Below, in pieces: positions 26,653 through 36,064 of a DNA stretch of 64,000 nucleotides. Numbering within the stretch: position 1 is the first letter of the stretch; every line of letters starts with the position of its first letter. The position numbers and the translations under genes were made by a program. Origin of the DNA: Candidatus Pseudomonas phytovorans (GTDB lineage: Bacteria; Pseudomonadota; Gammaproteobacteria; Pseudomonadales; Pseudomonadaceae); assembly GCA_029202525.1 (NCBI GenBank), contig CP119325.1, positions 1,067,001 through 1,131,000 on the forward strand, read 5' to 3'. The notes under the pieces are model-generated. The model saw only the letters and a program-made list of their open reading frames with translations, made no database searches and was not told where the DNA came from.

Positions 26653-27684
26653 TTAGTAGCTGTCTTGCGTCAGGCTGGCGATGATCGAGCGGTAGCTGTT
26701 CATGCGTTGCGGCTTGATGCGCCCCTCGTCCAGGGCCTTGAGCAGGGCGCAGCCCGGTTCGCGGTCATGTTTGCAGTCGCGGAAGCGGCAGGTGCCGAAC
26801 AGGTCGCGGAACTCGATGAAGCCTTCCTCCACGTCGTCGCGGCTGACATGACCAAGGCCGAACTCACGGATGCCCGGCGAATCGATCAGGTCGCCGCCGT
26901 TAGGGAAGTGGTACAGCCGCGCGGTGGTGGTGGTGTGGGTACCCTGGCCCGACCATTCCGACAGGTCGCCGACACGGGTGCCGGCGTCTGGCAGCAGGCT
27001 GTTGACCAGCGACGACTTGCCCACCCCCGACTGGCCGACGAACACGCTGATGTGGCCATCAAGTTGCTGCTGCAGGCGCTGCATGCCGTCACCGTGGTGT
27101 GCCGATACTTCCAGCAGCGGGTAACCCAGATCGCGGTAGACCTCCAGCAGCGAGTGCAGGGCGGGGCCGTTCTCGTCGTTGATCAGGTCGGCCTTGTTCA
27201 GCAGCAGCAGTGGGCGCAGGCCGGCGTGCTCGGCAGCGACCAGATAGCGGTCGATCAGGTTCGGGTGCGGCTCCGGCGCCGGGGCGAACACGATCACGAT
27301 CAGGTCAACGTTGGCTGCCACCGGTTTCAGCTGGCCGTGGTTGTTTGGCCGGCACAGCTCGGTGCTGCGGGGCATCTGCGCCACGATCACGCCGATGCCC
27401 TGGTTACCCGCACGCCACACGACACGGTCGCCGGTGACCAGCGCCGGCAGGTTGGCGCGCAAGTGGCAGCGGAACACCTGGCCTGCAGTTTCGCCATCCT
27501 GGGCTTCGACTTCTACCTGCACGCCAAAGTGCGCGATCACCAGGCCCAGTTGCTCTGGCCCCAGGTCGCCGCCCTCCAGTTCCTGCAGCGCATGCTGCTC
27601 GCGTTTGGCGGCGCGAGCGGCGCGCTCACCCTGGATTTTTTCGATCCGCCAGTTCTGGCGGCGATTGAGCTGGCGTTTGGCCAT
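26653..27684 (-). CDS. rsgA: Ribosome small-subunit-dependent GTPase A
   Basis: A 343-residue circularly permuted GTPase that helps late maturation of the 30S subunit. An N-terminal OB-fold is followed by the GTPase motifs in permuted order: NKAD (G4), GQSGVGKSS (G1), then DSPG (G3). The C-terminal zinc finger is CRFRDCKHDREPGC. The ATG at 27684 (AKRQLNRRQNWR) is the family start; an in-frame ATG further upstream is unlikely. It is divergent from orn. Confidence 0.97.
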   Translation of the reverse strand: MAKRQLNRRQNWRIEKIQGERAARAAKREQHALQELEGGDLGPEQLGLVIAHFGVQVEVEAQDGETAGQVFRCHLRANLPALVTGDRVVWRAGNQGIGVIVAQMPRSTELCRPNNHGQLKPVAANVDLIVIVFAPAPEPHPNLIDRYLVAAEHAGLRPLLLLNKADLINDENGPALHSLLEVYRDLGYPLLEVSAHHGDGMQRLQQQLDGHISVFVGQSGVGKSSLVNSLLPDAGTRVGDLSEWSGQGTHTTTTARLYHFPNGGDLIDSPGIREFGLGHVSRDDVEEGFIEFRDLFGTCRFRDCKHDREPGCALLKALDEGRIKPQRMNSYRSIIASLTQDSY

Positions 27685-27834
27685 GAAGGTACCGTGAGAA
27701 AGGCCCGGGTAGGGCATTGAAAACGGCTGGCAGTTTAGCACGCCAGGCGTTGGACTATTTCGCTTACCTTTGTTGCGCGAATGGGCGTGCTTTGGCCGCT
27801 AGGCTAATATGACGGCCTATATGAGGAGCCCTGC

Positions 27835-28377
27835 ATGCAAAACCCACAGAACCTGATCTGGATCGATCTGGAAATGACCGGCCTGGATCCGGACAGTGAT
27901 GTCATCATCGAGATGGCCACCATCGTCACCGACAGCGAGCTGAACACCCTGGCCGAAGGCCCGGTAATCGCCATCCACCACAGTGACGAAGTGCTGGCGC
28001 GTATGGACGAATGGAACACCCGCACCCATGGCGGTTCGGGGCTGACCCAGCGCGTGCGCGAGAGCAAGGTCAGCATGGCTGAAGCCGAGGCGCAGACCAT
28101 CGCCTTCCTCGAACAGTGGGTGCCCAAAGGCAAGTCGCCGATCTGCGGCAACAGCATCTGCCAGGACCGCCGCTTCCTCTATCGCCACATGCGCAACCTG
28201 GAAAACTACTTCCACTACCGCAACCTGGATGTCTCCACTCTGAAGGAGCTGGCCGCACGATGGGCACCGGACGTGCGTGACAGCTTCAAGAAGGGCAATA
28301 CCCACCTGGCGCTGGACGACATCCGCGAATCGATCGCCGAGTTGCGCCACTACCGCGAGCACTTCATCAAGGTGTGA
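27835..28377 (+). CDS. orn: Oligoribonuclease
   Basis: A 180-residue DEDDh 3'-5' exoribonuclease that degrades 2-5 nucleotide RNAs, including pGpG from cyclic-di-GMP turnover, and is normally essential in pseudomonads. Asp and Glu of the first exonuclease motif are in IWIDLEMTGLD, motif II includes GNSICQDRRFL, and the late HLALDDIRESI carries the His and Asp of motif III. The ribosome site TGAGGAG precedes the ATG. Confidence 0.98.
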   Translation: MQNPQNLIWIDLEMTGLDPDSDVIIEMATIVTDSELNTLAEGPVIAIHHSDEVLARMDEWNTRTHGGSGLTQRVRESKVSMAEAEAQTIAFLEQWVPKGKSPICGNSICQDRRFLYRHMRNLENYFHYRNLDVSTLKELAARWAPDVRDSFKKGNTHLALDDIRESIAELRHYREHFIKV

Positions 28378-28468
28378 TCCGAAACGGCGCAGTTATTGTA
28401 ACTGCGCCCCCTTTTGGTGCCCTTGGCAACTGGTTAGACTGCGCGCCTTTCCCGCACGGACCCGCACC

Positions 28469-29080
28469 ATGTTGTTGATGCTCTATCTCATTGCAATCAC
28501 CGCCGAAGCCATGACCGGCGCGTTGTCTGCCGGGCGCCGCGGCATGGACTGGTTCGGCGTGGTGCTGATTGCCTGCGTCACCGCCCTGGGTGGCGGCTCG
28601 GTACGCGACGTGCTGCTCGGGCATTACCCGCTGACCTGGGTGAAGCACCCGGAGTACCTGGTGCTGACCAGTTTTGCGGCGTTGCTGACGATTTTCATTG
28701 CGCCGATGATGCGCCGCCTGCGCTCGCTGTTCCTGGTGCTCGATGCCCTGGGGTTGGTGGCCTTTACCCTGATCGGCTGCATGACCGCGCTGGAAATGGG
28801 GCAGGGCATGCTGGTGGCGTCGATCAGTGGGGTGATCACCGGGGTGTTTGGCGGGATCTTGCGGGATATCTTCTGCAACGACATTCCACTGGTGTTCCGC
28901 CGTGAGCTGTATGCCAGCGTGTCGTTTGCGGCAGCGTGGTTCTACCTGGGGTGCGTGTATTTCAAGGTGCCGGCAGAGCAGGCGATGCTGCTGACCTTGT
29001 TCGGCGGGTTCCTGGTGCGCTTGCTGGCGATCCGCTTCCACTGGGAAATGCCCAAGTTCCATTACAACGACCAGCAATAA
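28469..29080 (+). CDS. TRIC/UPF0126-family membrane channel protein
   Basis: A 203-residue integral membrane protein with about seven helices and the two glycine-rich repeats of the family (GGGSVRDVLLG and GGILRDIFCND). Prokaryotic TRIC-type members are trimeric cation channels, and E. coli YicG/YadS relatives have been linked to glycine or cation movement, so the substrate here is open. The ATG at 28469 is preferred over starts inside orn. A REP pair follows. Confidence 0.85.
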   Translation: MLLMLYLIAITAEAMTGALSAGRRGMDWFGVVLIACVTALGGGSVRDVLLGHYPLTWVKHPEYLVLTSFAALLTIFIAPMMRRLRSLFLVLDALGLVAFTLIGCMTALEMGQGMLVASISGVITGVFGGILRDIFCNDIPLVFRRELYASVSFAAAWFYLGCVYFKVPAEQAMLLTLFGGFLVRLLAIRFHWEMPKFHYNDQQ

Positions 29081-29109
29081 TCGCAGGGCTGAGGCGCTAC
29101 CCGGTCTCT

Positions 29110-29195
29110 GTGGGAGCGGGCTTGTCCCGCGAAGCAGGCGGCGCGGAGCATGGCACCGGCTTCGCCGGTGTTCGCGGGGCAAGCCCGCTCCCACA
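29110..29195. repeat. REP inverted pair
   Basis: GTGGGAGCGGGCTTGTCCCG and the facing TTCGCGGGGCAAGCCCGCTC enclose a second hairpin (CACCGGC...GCCGGTG). It lies between the convergent TRIC-type gene and queG. Confidence 0.9.
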
Positions 29196-29208
29196 AGGTA
29201 ATGTGTTG

Positions 29209-30273
29209 TTACTGGAAGCCGTGCCGGGCCAGCGCCCACTCCACATGTTCGCGCACCAGCTCTGATTCGTTCTCGCGCCGGGCCTTCAGCGCCTCGATCA
29301 CAGGGATGGTGGAGGGCGCATTGCCCAACCCCACCGCCAGGTTGCGCAAAAACCGCTCATACCCCGCCCGCCGCAACGGCCCACCCTCGGTCTTGCGCAG
29401 GAAGGTGCGCTCGTCCCACAGGAACATTTCCGCCAACTCGGCATTCTCCAGCCCATGCCGTGGCTGGAAGTCCTGCTCCTGGCTGGGCTTGGCAAAGCGG
29501 TTCCACGGGCAGACGATCTGGCAGTCATCGCAGCCGAACACCCGGTTGCCCATCATTGCGCGCAACTCGACAGGAATCGCGCCCTTCAGCTCGATGGTCA
29601 GGTATGAGATGCAGCGCCGGGCATCCAGCACATAAGGCCCGACAAACGCCTGGGTCGGGCAGATGTCCAGGCAGGCCTGGCAGCGACCGCAGTGCTCGCT
29701 GGCAGTCGCTTCGTCCACCGGCAACGGCAGGTCGACAAACAGCTCGGCAAGGAAGAAATAGCTGCCGGCCTTGCGGTTAAGCAGCAAGGTGTTCTTGCCG
29801 ATCCAGCCCAGCCCGGCCTGTTCGGCCAGGGCCTTTTCCAGCACCGGGGCGCTATCGACGAATGCGCGATAGCCGAACGGGCCGATGGCCTCCTGGATAC
29901 GGTCTGCCAGGAACTGCACGCGCTTGCGCACCAGCTTGTGGTAATCCCGGCCCAGCGCATAACGCGAGATGTAGGCCTTTTCCGGCTGTGCCAAGCGCTG
30001 CGCCATCTGGGTGTCGCCAGACCAGTAGTCCATGCGCAGCGAAACCACTCGCACCGTGCCGGGAATCAGTTGGTCGGGGTGCGAGCGCTTGCTGCCGTGC
30101 GCGCCCAGGTACTCCATCTCGCCTTGATAGCCGGCATCGAGCCAGCGCTGCAAGTGGTGTTCGTGTTCGCCAAGGTCGACCCCGGCGATGCCGACATGGG
30201 CAAAACCGAGTTCCTGGCCCCAAATCTTGATCGATTGGGCCAGTTGGGCGAGGTCAGGTGTGCAGCTGGACAT
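29209..30273 (-). CDS. queG: Epoxyqueuosine reductase
   Basis: A 354-residue cobalamin- and iron-sulfur-dependent enzyme that reduces epoxyqueuosine to queuosine in tRNA. Two 4Fe-4S clusters are visible: CGRCQACLDICP and CDDCQIVCPW. It has the N-terminal DUF1730 region and C-terminal HEAT-like repeats. The ATG at 30273 gives the usual N terminus (SSCTPDLAQLAQSIKIWGQE). It is divergent from nnrD, with the two start regions close together. Confidence 0.95.
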   Translation of the reverse strand: MSSCTPDLAQLAQSIKIWGQELGFAHVGIAGVDLGEHEHHLQRWLDAGYQGEMEYLGAHGSKRSHPDQLIPGTVRVVSLRMDYWSGDTQMAQRLAQPEKAYISRYALGRDYHKLVRKRVQFLADRIQEAIGPFGYRAFVDSAPVLEKALAEQAGLGWIGKNTLLLNRKAGSYFFLAELFVDLPLPVDEATASEHCGRCQACLDICPTQAFVGPYVLDARRCISYLTIELKGAIPVELRAMMGNRVFGCDDCQIVCPWNRFAKPSQEQDFQPRHGLENAELAEMFLWDERTFLRKTEGGPLRRAGYERFLRNLAVGLGNAPSTIPVIEALKARRENESELVREHVEWALARHGFQ

Positions 30274-30304
30274 GGATGGGCAAGGCAATACGGGCTCAGG
30301 TGCG

Positions 30305-30310
30305 TATAAT
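30305..30310 (+). promoter_or_regulatory. Candidate -10 box upstream of nnrD
   Basis: A perfect TATAAT lies 28 bases before the nnrD ATG, in the short region shared with divergent queG. No convincing -35 box is seen at 16-18 bases, so this is suggestive only. Confidence 0.4.
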
Positions 30311-30338
30311 TCTGCCAGACATTGGAGCCTTTGACCCC

Positions 30339-31199
30339 ATGCCGCAGACCAAACACACAAGCCATGCCCCGCAACTGCTCAGCAGTGTGACCGTTGCGCA
30401 CCTGCCAGCGCGGGCCGCGCATGCCCATAAAGGCGACTTCGGCCATGTACTGGTGGTCGGTGGCGATCTTGGCACCGGCGGCGCTGTGCTGTTGAGCGCT
30501 GAGGCCGCCCTGCGCTGTGGCGCCGGGCTGGTCAGCGTGGCGACGCGCCCTGAGCATGTTGGCGCGAGCCTGGCCCGCCTGCCCGAGACCATGTGCCTGG
30601 GTGTCAGCTCGGCCAATCAGTTGATGGGCGTGCTGGAGCGCGCCTCGGTGCTGGTGGTAGGCCCAGGGCTGGGGCAGGCGGCGTGGGGGCGTAGCCTGCT
30701 GTCGGCCGTGGCCAACGCCGAGCGGCCGCAGGTGTGGGACGCCGATGCCCTGAATTTGCTGGCGTGTACCCCGCTGGCCCTGCCCAGTGGCAGCATCCTC
30801 ACCCCGCACCCGGGGGAGGCGGCGCGGTTGCTGGGCATTTCCACCGAAGCGGTGCAGGCCGACCGCCAGGGCGCTGCGCGCAAGCTGGCGCGCCGTTACA
30901 ACAGCGTTTGCGTGCTTAAGGGGGCTGGCACCCTGGTGGCCGACCCGGCCGGGCAACTGATGCTGTGCGAGCGAGGCCACCCGGCGATGGCCGGGGCCGG
31001 CTTTGGCGATGTGCTGACCGGTGTGCTGGCAGCGTTGTTGGCTCAGGGGCTGGATGCCTGGCAGGCTGCTGGCCTGGGGGTGTGGTTGCATGCCTGCGCA
31101 GGCGAGCGGCTGGGTGTAAAAGGTAGAGGCCTGGCGGCCAGTGATCTGGCGCCGGTCATTCGTGAGTTTCTGGAGGAGCATTCTGCGTGTCTGGCATAA
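30339..31199 (+). CDS. nnrD: ADP-dependent NAD(P)H-hydrate dehydratase (single-domain)
   Basis: A 286-residue repair enzyme that dehydrates damaged NAD(P)H hydrate. It has the ribokinase-like fold with KGDFGHVLVVGGDLGTGGA, VVGPGLGQ, DADALNLL, LTPHPGEAARLL and the late GAGFGDVLTGVLA motif. E. coli Nnr fuses this to the NnrE epimerase; here the epimerase part is absent. The ATG at 30339 is the sensible start, since upstream codons overlap the divergent queG start. It overlaps tsaE by 13 bases. Confidence 0.93.
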   Translation: MPQTKHTSHAPQLLSSVTVAHLPARAAHAHKGDFGHVLVVGGDLGTGGAVLLSAEAALRCGAGLVSVATRPEHVGASLARLPETMCLGVSSANQLMGVLERASVLVVGPGLGQAAWGRSLLSAVANAERPQVWDADALNLLACTPLALPSGSILTPHPGEAARLLGISTEAVQADRQGAARKLARRYNSVCVLKGAGTLVADPAGQLMLCERGHPAMAGAGFGDVLTGVLAALLAQGLDAWQAAGLGVWLHACAGERLGVKGRGLAASDLAPVIREFLEEHSACLA

Positions 31200-31660
31200 C
31201 CCTGTTTCTGGCCGATGAAGACGCCACGGTCAAGTTTGGCGCAGCACTGGCCGCGGTGACCGGCGGTCGCGGCGTGATCTTTCTTGAAGGCGACCTGGGG
31301 GCGGGCAAGACTACGCTTTGCCGAGGGCTGATCCGCAGCCTGGGCCATACGGGTGCAGTTAAAAGCCCGACCTTCACCGTGGTCGAACCCTACGAAATCG
31401 GTGACGTTCGGGCGTTCCATTTCGACCTTTATCGCCTGGTCGATCCGGAGGAACTGGAGTTCATGGGTATCCGTGACTATTTCGAGGGCGACCCGCTGTG
31501 CCTGTTCGAGTGGCCACAAAAGGGTGCGGGCGTTTTGCCAAAGCCTGACCTGACCATTACCATAAGCCCCCAAGCGGGCGGACGCTCGCTGATCCTTTCG
31601 CCGCAGGGGGCTCGCGGCGAGGCCTGGTGCATGTCACTGGCCAAACACTATAAACAGTAA
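31187..31660 (+). CDS. tsaE: tRNA threonylcarbamoyladenosine biosynthesis ATPase TsaE
   Basis: A 157-residue P-loop ATPase needed with TsaB and TsaD for t6A37 formation on ANN-decoding tRNAs. The Walker A motif is GDLGAGKTTL, and the family pattern KSPTFTVVEPYE and HFDLYRL follows. The GTG start at 31187 has GGAGGAG eight bases upstream and overlaps the end of nnrD. Confidence 0.95.
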   Translation: MSGITLFLADEDATVKFGAALAAVTGGRGVIFLEGDLGAGKTTLCRGLIRSLGHTGAVKSPTFTVVEPYEIGDVRAFHFDLYRLVDPEELEFMGIRDYFEGDPLCLFEWPQKGAGVLPKPDLTITISPQAGGRSLILSPQGARGEAWCMSLAKHYKQ

Positions 31661-31671
31661 GTGGGGTAGGT

Positions 31672-33102
31672 ATGCGCATACGCGCACTGGTCGCCATCGT
31701 TGGGCTGCTGCTGACAACGGTGACCGTTGACGCTCTAGCCGTCACTCAAGTAAAGAGCGTGCGCCTGTGGCGCGCGCCAGACAACACGCGGCTGGTCTTC
31801 GACCTGTCTGGCCCCGTGCAGCACAGCGTCTTTACCTTGAGCGCGCCTGATCGCCTGGTTATCGACATCAATGGCGCGACCTTGGCCGCGCCATTGAACG
31901 TGGCCACCTCCAACACGCCGATCAGCAGCGTGCGTTCGGCCCAGCGCACGCCAACCGACCTGCGCGTGGTAGTCGACCTGAAAAAGTCGGTTACCCCGAA
32001 AAGCTTTACCTTGGCGCCCAATGCCCAGTATGGCAATCGCTTGGTGGTGGACCTCTACGACCAGGAAGCGGACGCCATCGCGGCCACTGCGCCGCCGCCA
32101 GCACCCGTCTCGGTACAAACGCCTGCGACCACGCCTGCAGTGCCGGTGAGTCCGGCCCAGCCTGCCATCAAGCTGCCGCCAGTGCCGAGCGGCAAGCGTG
32201 AAATCGTCGTTGCCATCGACGCCGGTCACGGCGGCGAAGACCCTGGGGCGTCAGGCTCGCGCGGCCAGCATGAAAAAGACATCGTGCTGCAGATCGCCAA
32301 AGAGTTGCAGCGCCAGATCAATAGCGAAAGGGGCTTCCGTGCCGAACTGACCCGCACCGGCGATTATTTCATCCCGCTGCGCAAACGCACGGAAATCGCC
32401 CGCAAGAAAGGCGCCGACCTTTTCATCTCGATTCACGCTGATGCCGCACCGTCCCGGGCCGCCTTTGGCGCCTCGGTGTTTGCGCTGTCCGACCGCGGTG
32501 CCACCTCCGAGACCGCGCGCTGGCTGGCCGATACGGAAAACCGTTCCGACCTGATCGGTGGTGCCGGTAACGTCAGCCTCGACGACAAGGACCGCATGCT
32601 GGCCGGTGTGCTGCTCGACCTGTCGATGACTGCCACGCTCAGTTCCAGCCTCAATGTTGGGCAGAAGGTGCTGGGCAACATGGCTCGCGTCACCTCGCTG
32701 CACAAGCAACGTGTGGAGCAGGCGGGTTTTATGGTGCTGAAATCGCCTGATATTCCGTCGATCCTGGTGGAAACCGGGTTTATCTCGAACAACAATGAAG
32801 CCGCCAAGCTGGCCACCGCCAGCCATCAACAGGCCCTGGCGCGTTCGATATACACCGGTGTGCGCCAGTATTTCCAGCAAAACCCGCCCCCTGGCACCTA
32901 CATCGCCTGGCTGCGCGACACCGGCAAGATAGCCGCTGGCCCGCGTGAACATACGGTGCTCCCAGGCGAGACCCTGGCGATGCTCGCTGTGCGCTACCAG
33001 GTCAGTGTGGCCAGCCTGCGCAGCACCAACAGCCTCAAGACCGACGAGTTGAAGGTTGGCCAACGCCTCGACGTACCTGCTACCACATTGGCTTCGCAAT
33101 GA
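31672..33102 (+). CDS. amiB: N-acetylmuramoyl-L-alanine amidase AmiB-type
   Basis: A 476-residue periplasmic amidase that splits septal peptidoglycan during daughter cell separation. A Sec signal peptide (to about residue 22) precedes an AMIN domain (about 25-120), a proline/alanine linker, a zinc Amidase_3 catalytic domain (IDAGHGGEDPGASG, SIHADAAPSRAA, ILVETGFISN) and a C-terminal LysM domain (HTVLPGETLAMLAVRYQVSV). It overlaps mutL at ATGA. Confidence 0.96.
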   Translation: MRIRALVAIVGLLLTTVTVDALAVTQVKSVRLWRAPDNTRLVFDLSGPVQHSVFTLSAPDRLVIDINGATLAAPLNVATSNTPISSVRSAQRTPTDLRVVVDLKKSVTPKSFTLAPNAQYGNRLVVDLYDQEADAIAATAPPPAPVSVQTPATTPAVPVSPAQPAIKLPPVPSGKREIVVAIDAGHGGEDPGASGSRGQHEKDIVLQIAKELQRQINSERGFRAELTRTGDYFIPLRKRTEIARKKGADLFISIHADAAPSRAAFGASVFALSDRGATSETARWLADTENRSDLIGGAGNVSLDDKDRMLAGVLLDLSMTATLSSSLNVGQKVLGNMARVTSLHKQRVEQAGFMVLKSPDIPSILVETGFISNNNEAAKLATASHQQALARSIYTGVRQYFQQNPPPGTYIAWLRDTGKIAAGPREHTVLPGETLAMLAVRYQVSVASLRSTNSLKTDELKVGQRLDVPATTLASQ

Positions 33103-34997
33103 GTGGCGGTTCGCGCATTGAGCTGCTCAGCCCGCGGCTGGCCAACCAGATTGCCGCCGGCGAGGTAGTCGAGCGGCCGGCTTCGGTGGCCAAGGAGCTG
33201 CTGGAAAACAGCTTGGATTCCGGCGCCCGGCGCATCGACGTGGAAGTGGAGCAAGGCGGCGTCAAGCTGTTGAAGGTGCGGGACGATGGCAGCGGTATTT
33301 CCGCTGACGACCTGCCGCTGGCCCTGGCCCGTCACGCCACCAGCAAGATCCGTGAGCTGGAAGACCTCGAAGGTGTAATGAGCCTGGGCTTCCGGGGCGA
33401 GGCGCTGGCGTCGATCAGCTCGGTGGCCCGTTTGACCATGACTTCGCGAACTGCCAGTGCCACCGAGGCTTGGCAAGTGGAAACCGAAGGCCGCGACATG
33501 ACCCCGCGGGTGCAGCCGGCTGCGCACCCGGTGGGTACTTCGGTGGAAGTGCGCGACCTGTTCTTCAATACCCCGGCCCGGCGCAAGTTCCTCAAAGCCG
33601 AGAAAACCGAATTCGATCACCTGCAGGAAGTCATCCGCCGGCTGGCGCTGGCACGTTTCGACGTCGGCTTCCATCTGCGCCACAACGGCAAGAGCATCCT
33701 CAGCCTGCACGAGGCCCATGATGAAACCGCCCGCGCGCGGCGAGTGGGTGCCATCTGCGGCCCGGGCTTCATGGAGCAGGCGCTGCCGATCGACGTCGAG
33801 CGTAACGGCCTGCGCCTGTGGGGCTGGGTGGGTCTGCCGACCTTCTCGCGCAGCCAGGCAGACCTGCAGTACTTCTTCGTCAATGGCCGCGCGGTGCGCG
33901 ACAAGCTGGTCGCCCACGCTGTGCGCCAGGCCTACCGTGACGTGCTGTTCAATGGTCGGCACCCGACATTCGTGCTGTTCCTTGAGCTGGAGCCCAATGG
34001 CGTCGACGTCAATGTGCACCCGACCAAGCACGAAGTGCGCTTCCGTGAGGGGCGCTCGGTGCACGATTTCCTGTATGGCACCCTGCACCGTGCGCTGGCC
34101 GATGTGCGTCCGGAAGACCAGTTGGCTGCGCCTGCCGCTGTATCCGAGATGATCCGCCCCACTGGCCAGCAGGCCGGTGAGTTCGGCCCCCAAGGCGAAA
34201 TGCGCCTGGCCTCGCCAGTGCTGGAACGGCCCCAGACGCCGCAGCATGCAATCTCCAATGGCGGCAGTGGCGCCGGTTACCAGTATCAATACACCCCACG
34301 CCCGTCGCAGCCGTTGCCGGCCGCCGAGGCCCAGGCGGTGTATCGCGAGTTTTACAAACCGCTGGAAGACGGTGCGGCACCGGTAACGGCGCTGCCCGAA
34401 AGCCAGGGTGACATTCCCCCGCTGGGCTACGCACTGGCGCAGCTCAAGGGTATCTACATCCTGGCCGAGAACGCCGTTGGCCTGGTGCTGGTAGACATGC
34501 ATGCTGCCCACGAGCGCATCATGTACGAGCGCCTCAAGGTGGCCATGGCCAGTGAAGGCCTTAGCGGCCAGCCGCTGCTGGTGCCTGAAACCCTGGCCCT
34601 GAGCCAGCGTGAAGCGGATTGCGCCGAAGAGCATGCGCAGTGGTTCCAGCGCCTGGGTTTTGAACTGCAGCGCCTCGGCCCCGAGACCCTGGCAATACGC
34701 CAGATCCCGGCTTTGCTCAAGCAGGCCGAGGCCAACCGCCTGGTTCAGGATGTGCTCGCCGACCTGATGGAGTACGGCACCAGCGACCGTATTCAGGCAC
34801 ACCTCAATGAACTGCTCGGCACCATGGCCTGCCACGGCGCCGTGCGCGCCAACCGGCGCCTGGCCATTCCCGAAATGAATGCCCTGCTGCGCGACATGGA
34901 AAACACCGAGCGCAGTGGCCAGTGCAACCATGGCCGTCCCACCTGGACCCAGATGGGCCTGGACGATCTGGACAAACTTTTCCTGCGCGGTCGATGA
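33099..34997 (+). CDS. mutL: DNA mismatch repair protein MutL
   Basis: A 632-residue mismatch repair protein. The N-terminal GHKL ATPase is clear (IAAGEVVERPASVAKELLEN, DDGSGI, GFRGEALASI, ARRKFLK). The C-terminal dimerisation domain carries DMHAAHERIMYE, which matches the DxHAxxExxxxE metal motif of endonuclease-type MutL, as expected in an organism without MutH. It is followed immediately by miaA. Confidence 0.97.
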   Translation: MSGGSRIELLSPRLANQIAAGEVVERPASVAKELLENSLDSGARRIDVEVEQGGVKLLKVRDDGSGISADDLPLALARHATSKIRELEDLEGVMSLGFRGEALASISSVARLTMTSRTASATEAWQVETEGRDMTPRVQPAAHPVGTSVEVRDLFFNTPARRKFLKAEKTEFDHLQEVIRRLALARFDVGFHLRHNGKSILSLHEAHDETARARRVGAICGPGFMEQALPIDVERNGLRLWGWVGLPTFSRSQADLQYFFVNGRAVRDKLVAHAVRQAYRDVLFNGRHPTFVLFLELEPNGVDVNVHPTKHEVRFREGRSVHDFLYGTLHRALADVRPEDQLAAPAAVSEMIRPTGQQAGEFGPQGEMRLASPVLERPQTPQHAISNGGSGAGYQYQYTPRPSQPLPAAEAQAVYREFYKPLEDGAAPVTALPESQGDIPPLGYALAQLKGIYILAENAVGLVLVDMHAAHERIMYERLKVAMASEGLSGQPLLVPETLALSQREADCAEEHAQWFQRLGFELQRLGPETLAIRQIPALLKQAEANRLVQDVLADLMEYGTSDRIQAHLNELLGTMACHGAVRANRRLAIPEMNALLRDMENTERSGQCNHGRPTWTQMGLDDLDKLFLRGR

Positions 34998-34998
34998 A

Positions 34999-35970
34999 AT
35001 GAGCGGCAAGCCCCCTGCAATATTCCTGATGGGCCCGACGGCGGCCGGCAAGACCGACCTTGCTATCGAGCTGACCAAAGTGCTGCCGTGCGAGCTGATC
35101 AGTGTCGACTCGGCGCTGGTCTACCGCGGCATGGACATCGGTTCGGCCAAGCCGTCGAAAGAAATACTGGCTGCCCACCCGCACCGGCTGATCGACATTC
35201 GCGACCCGGCCGAGAGCTATTCGGCCGCGCAATTTCGCGCCGATGCCCTGGAGGCCATGGCCGACATCACTGCGCGGGGCAAGGTCCCGTTGCTGGTGGG
35301 CGGCACCATGCTCTACTACAAGGCGTTGATCGATGGCCTGGCCGACATGCCGGCAGCCGATGCTGCGGTGCGCGCCGACCTGGAAGCCCAGGCCCAGGCG
35401 CTGGGGCTGGCCGAACTGCACCGCCAGTTGGCCGAGATCGACCCGGAATCGGCGGCGCGGATTCACCCCAACGACCCGCAGCGGTTGATCCGCGCGCTGG
35501 AAGTGTACCGGGTGAGCGGCGAGAGCATGACGGCTCATCGCCAGCGTCAATTCGCGGAAAGTAGCGGCGCAGACGCAGGCGCTGGCGGACATTTGCCCTA
35601 TACTGTCGCGAGTTTGGCGATTGCTCCTACAGATCGTCACATTTTGCATCAGCGAATTGCGTTACGATTTTCGCAGATGCTGGAACAGGGCTTCGTTGAC
35701 GAGGTCCGATCGCTGCGAGCCAGAAGTGACTTGCACGCCGGGCTGCCGTCTATACGGGCAGTGGGGTATCGCCAGGTCTGGGATTATCTGGATGGCACGC
35801 TAAATGAGAATGAGATGCGAGAACGCGGTATCATCGCTACCCGGCAGCTGGCCAAGCGGCAGTTCACCTGGTTGCGTGGCTGGCCTGATGTGCACTGGCT
35901 TGACAGCATGGCCTGCGACAATCTGTCCCGCACCTTGAAATACCTTGGGGCCATCTCCATATTGAGCTGA
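34999..35970 (+). CDS. miaA: tRNA dimethylallyltransferase
   Basis: A 323-residue enzyme that adds the dimethylallyl group to A37 of UNN-reading tRNAs. The P-loop is MGPTAAGKTDL, followed by ISVDSALVYRGMDIGSAKPS and the PHRLIDIRDPAE block. The ATG at 34999 starts one base after the mutL stop; a longer open frame upstream lies inside mutL. A relatively AT-rich leader (35971-36064) separates it from hfq. Confidence 0.97.
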   Translation: MSGKPPAIFLMGPTAAGKTDLAIELTKVLPCELISVDSALVYRGMDIGSAKPSKEILAAHPHRLIDIRDPAESYSAAQFRADALEAMADITARGKVPLLVGGTMLYYKALIDGLADMPAADAAVRADLEAQAQALGLAELHRQLAEIDPESAARIHPNDPQRLIRALEVYRVSGESMTAHRQRQFAESSGADAGAGGHLPYTVASLAIAPTDRHILHQRIALRFSQMLEQGFVDEVRSLRARSDLHAGLPSIRAVGYRQVWDYLDGTLNENEMRERGIIATRQLAKRQFTWLRGWPDVHWLDSMACDNLSRTLKYLGAISILS

Positions 35971-36064
35971 GTCCCTGCTGATTGCCGTCTATTCTTGCGA
36001 AGGGGCGGCCTAATTTATCGATTTTCTTGATTTTCTATTATTTATCCTTACAGGAGTGCGGCAT

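Noticed and set aside
32994..35078. 694-codon reverse open frame across mutL
   Set aside because: Antisense to mutL, extending into amiB and miaA; no domain or start signal is recognisable.
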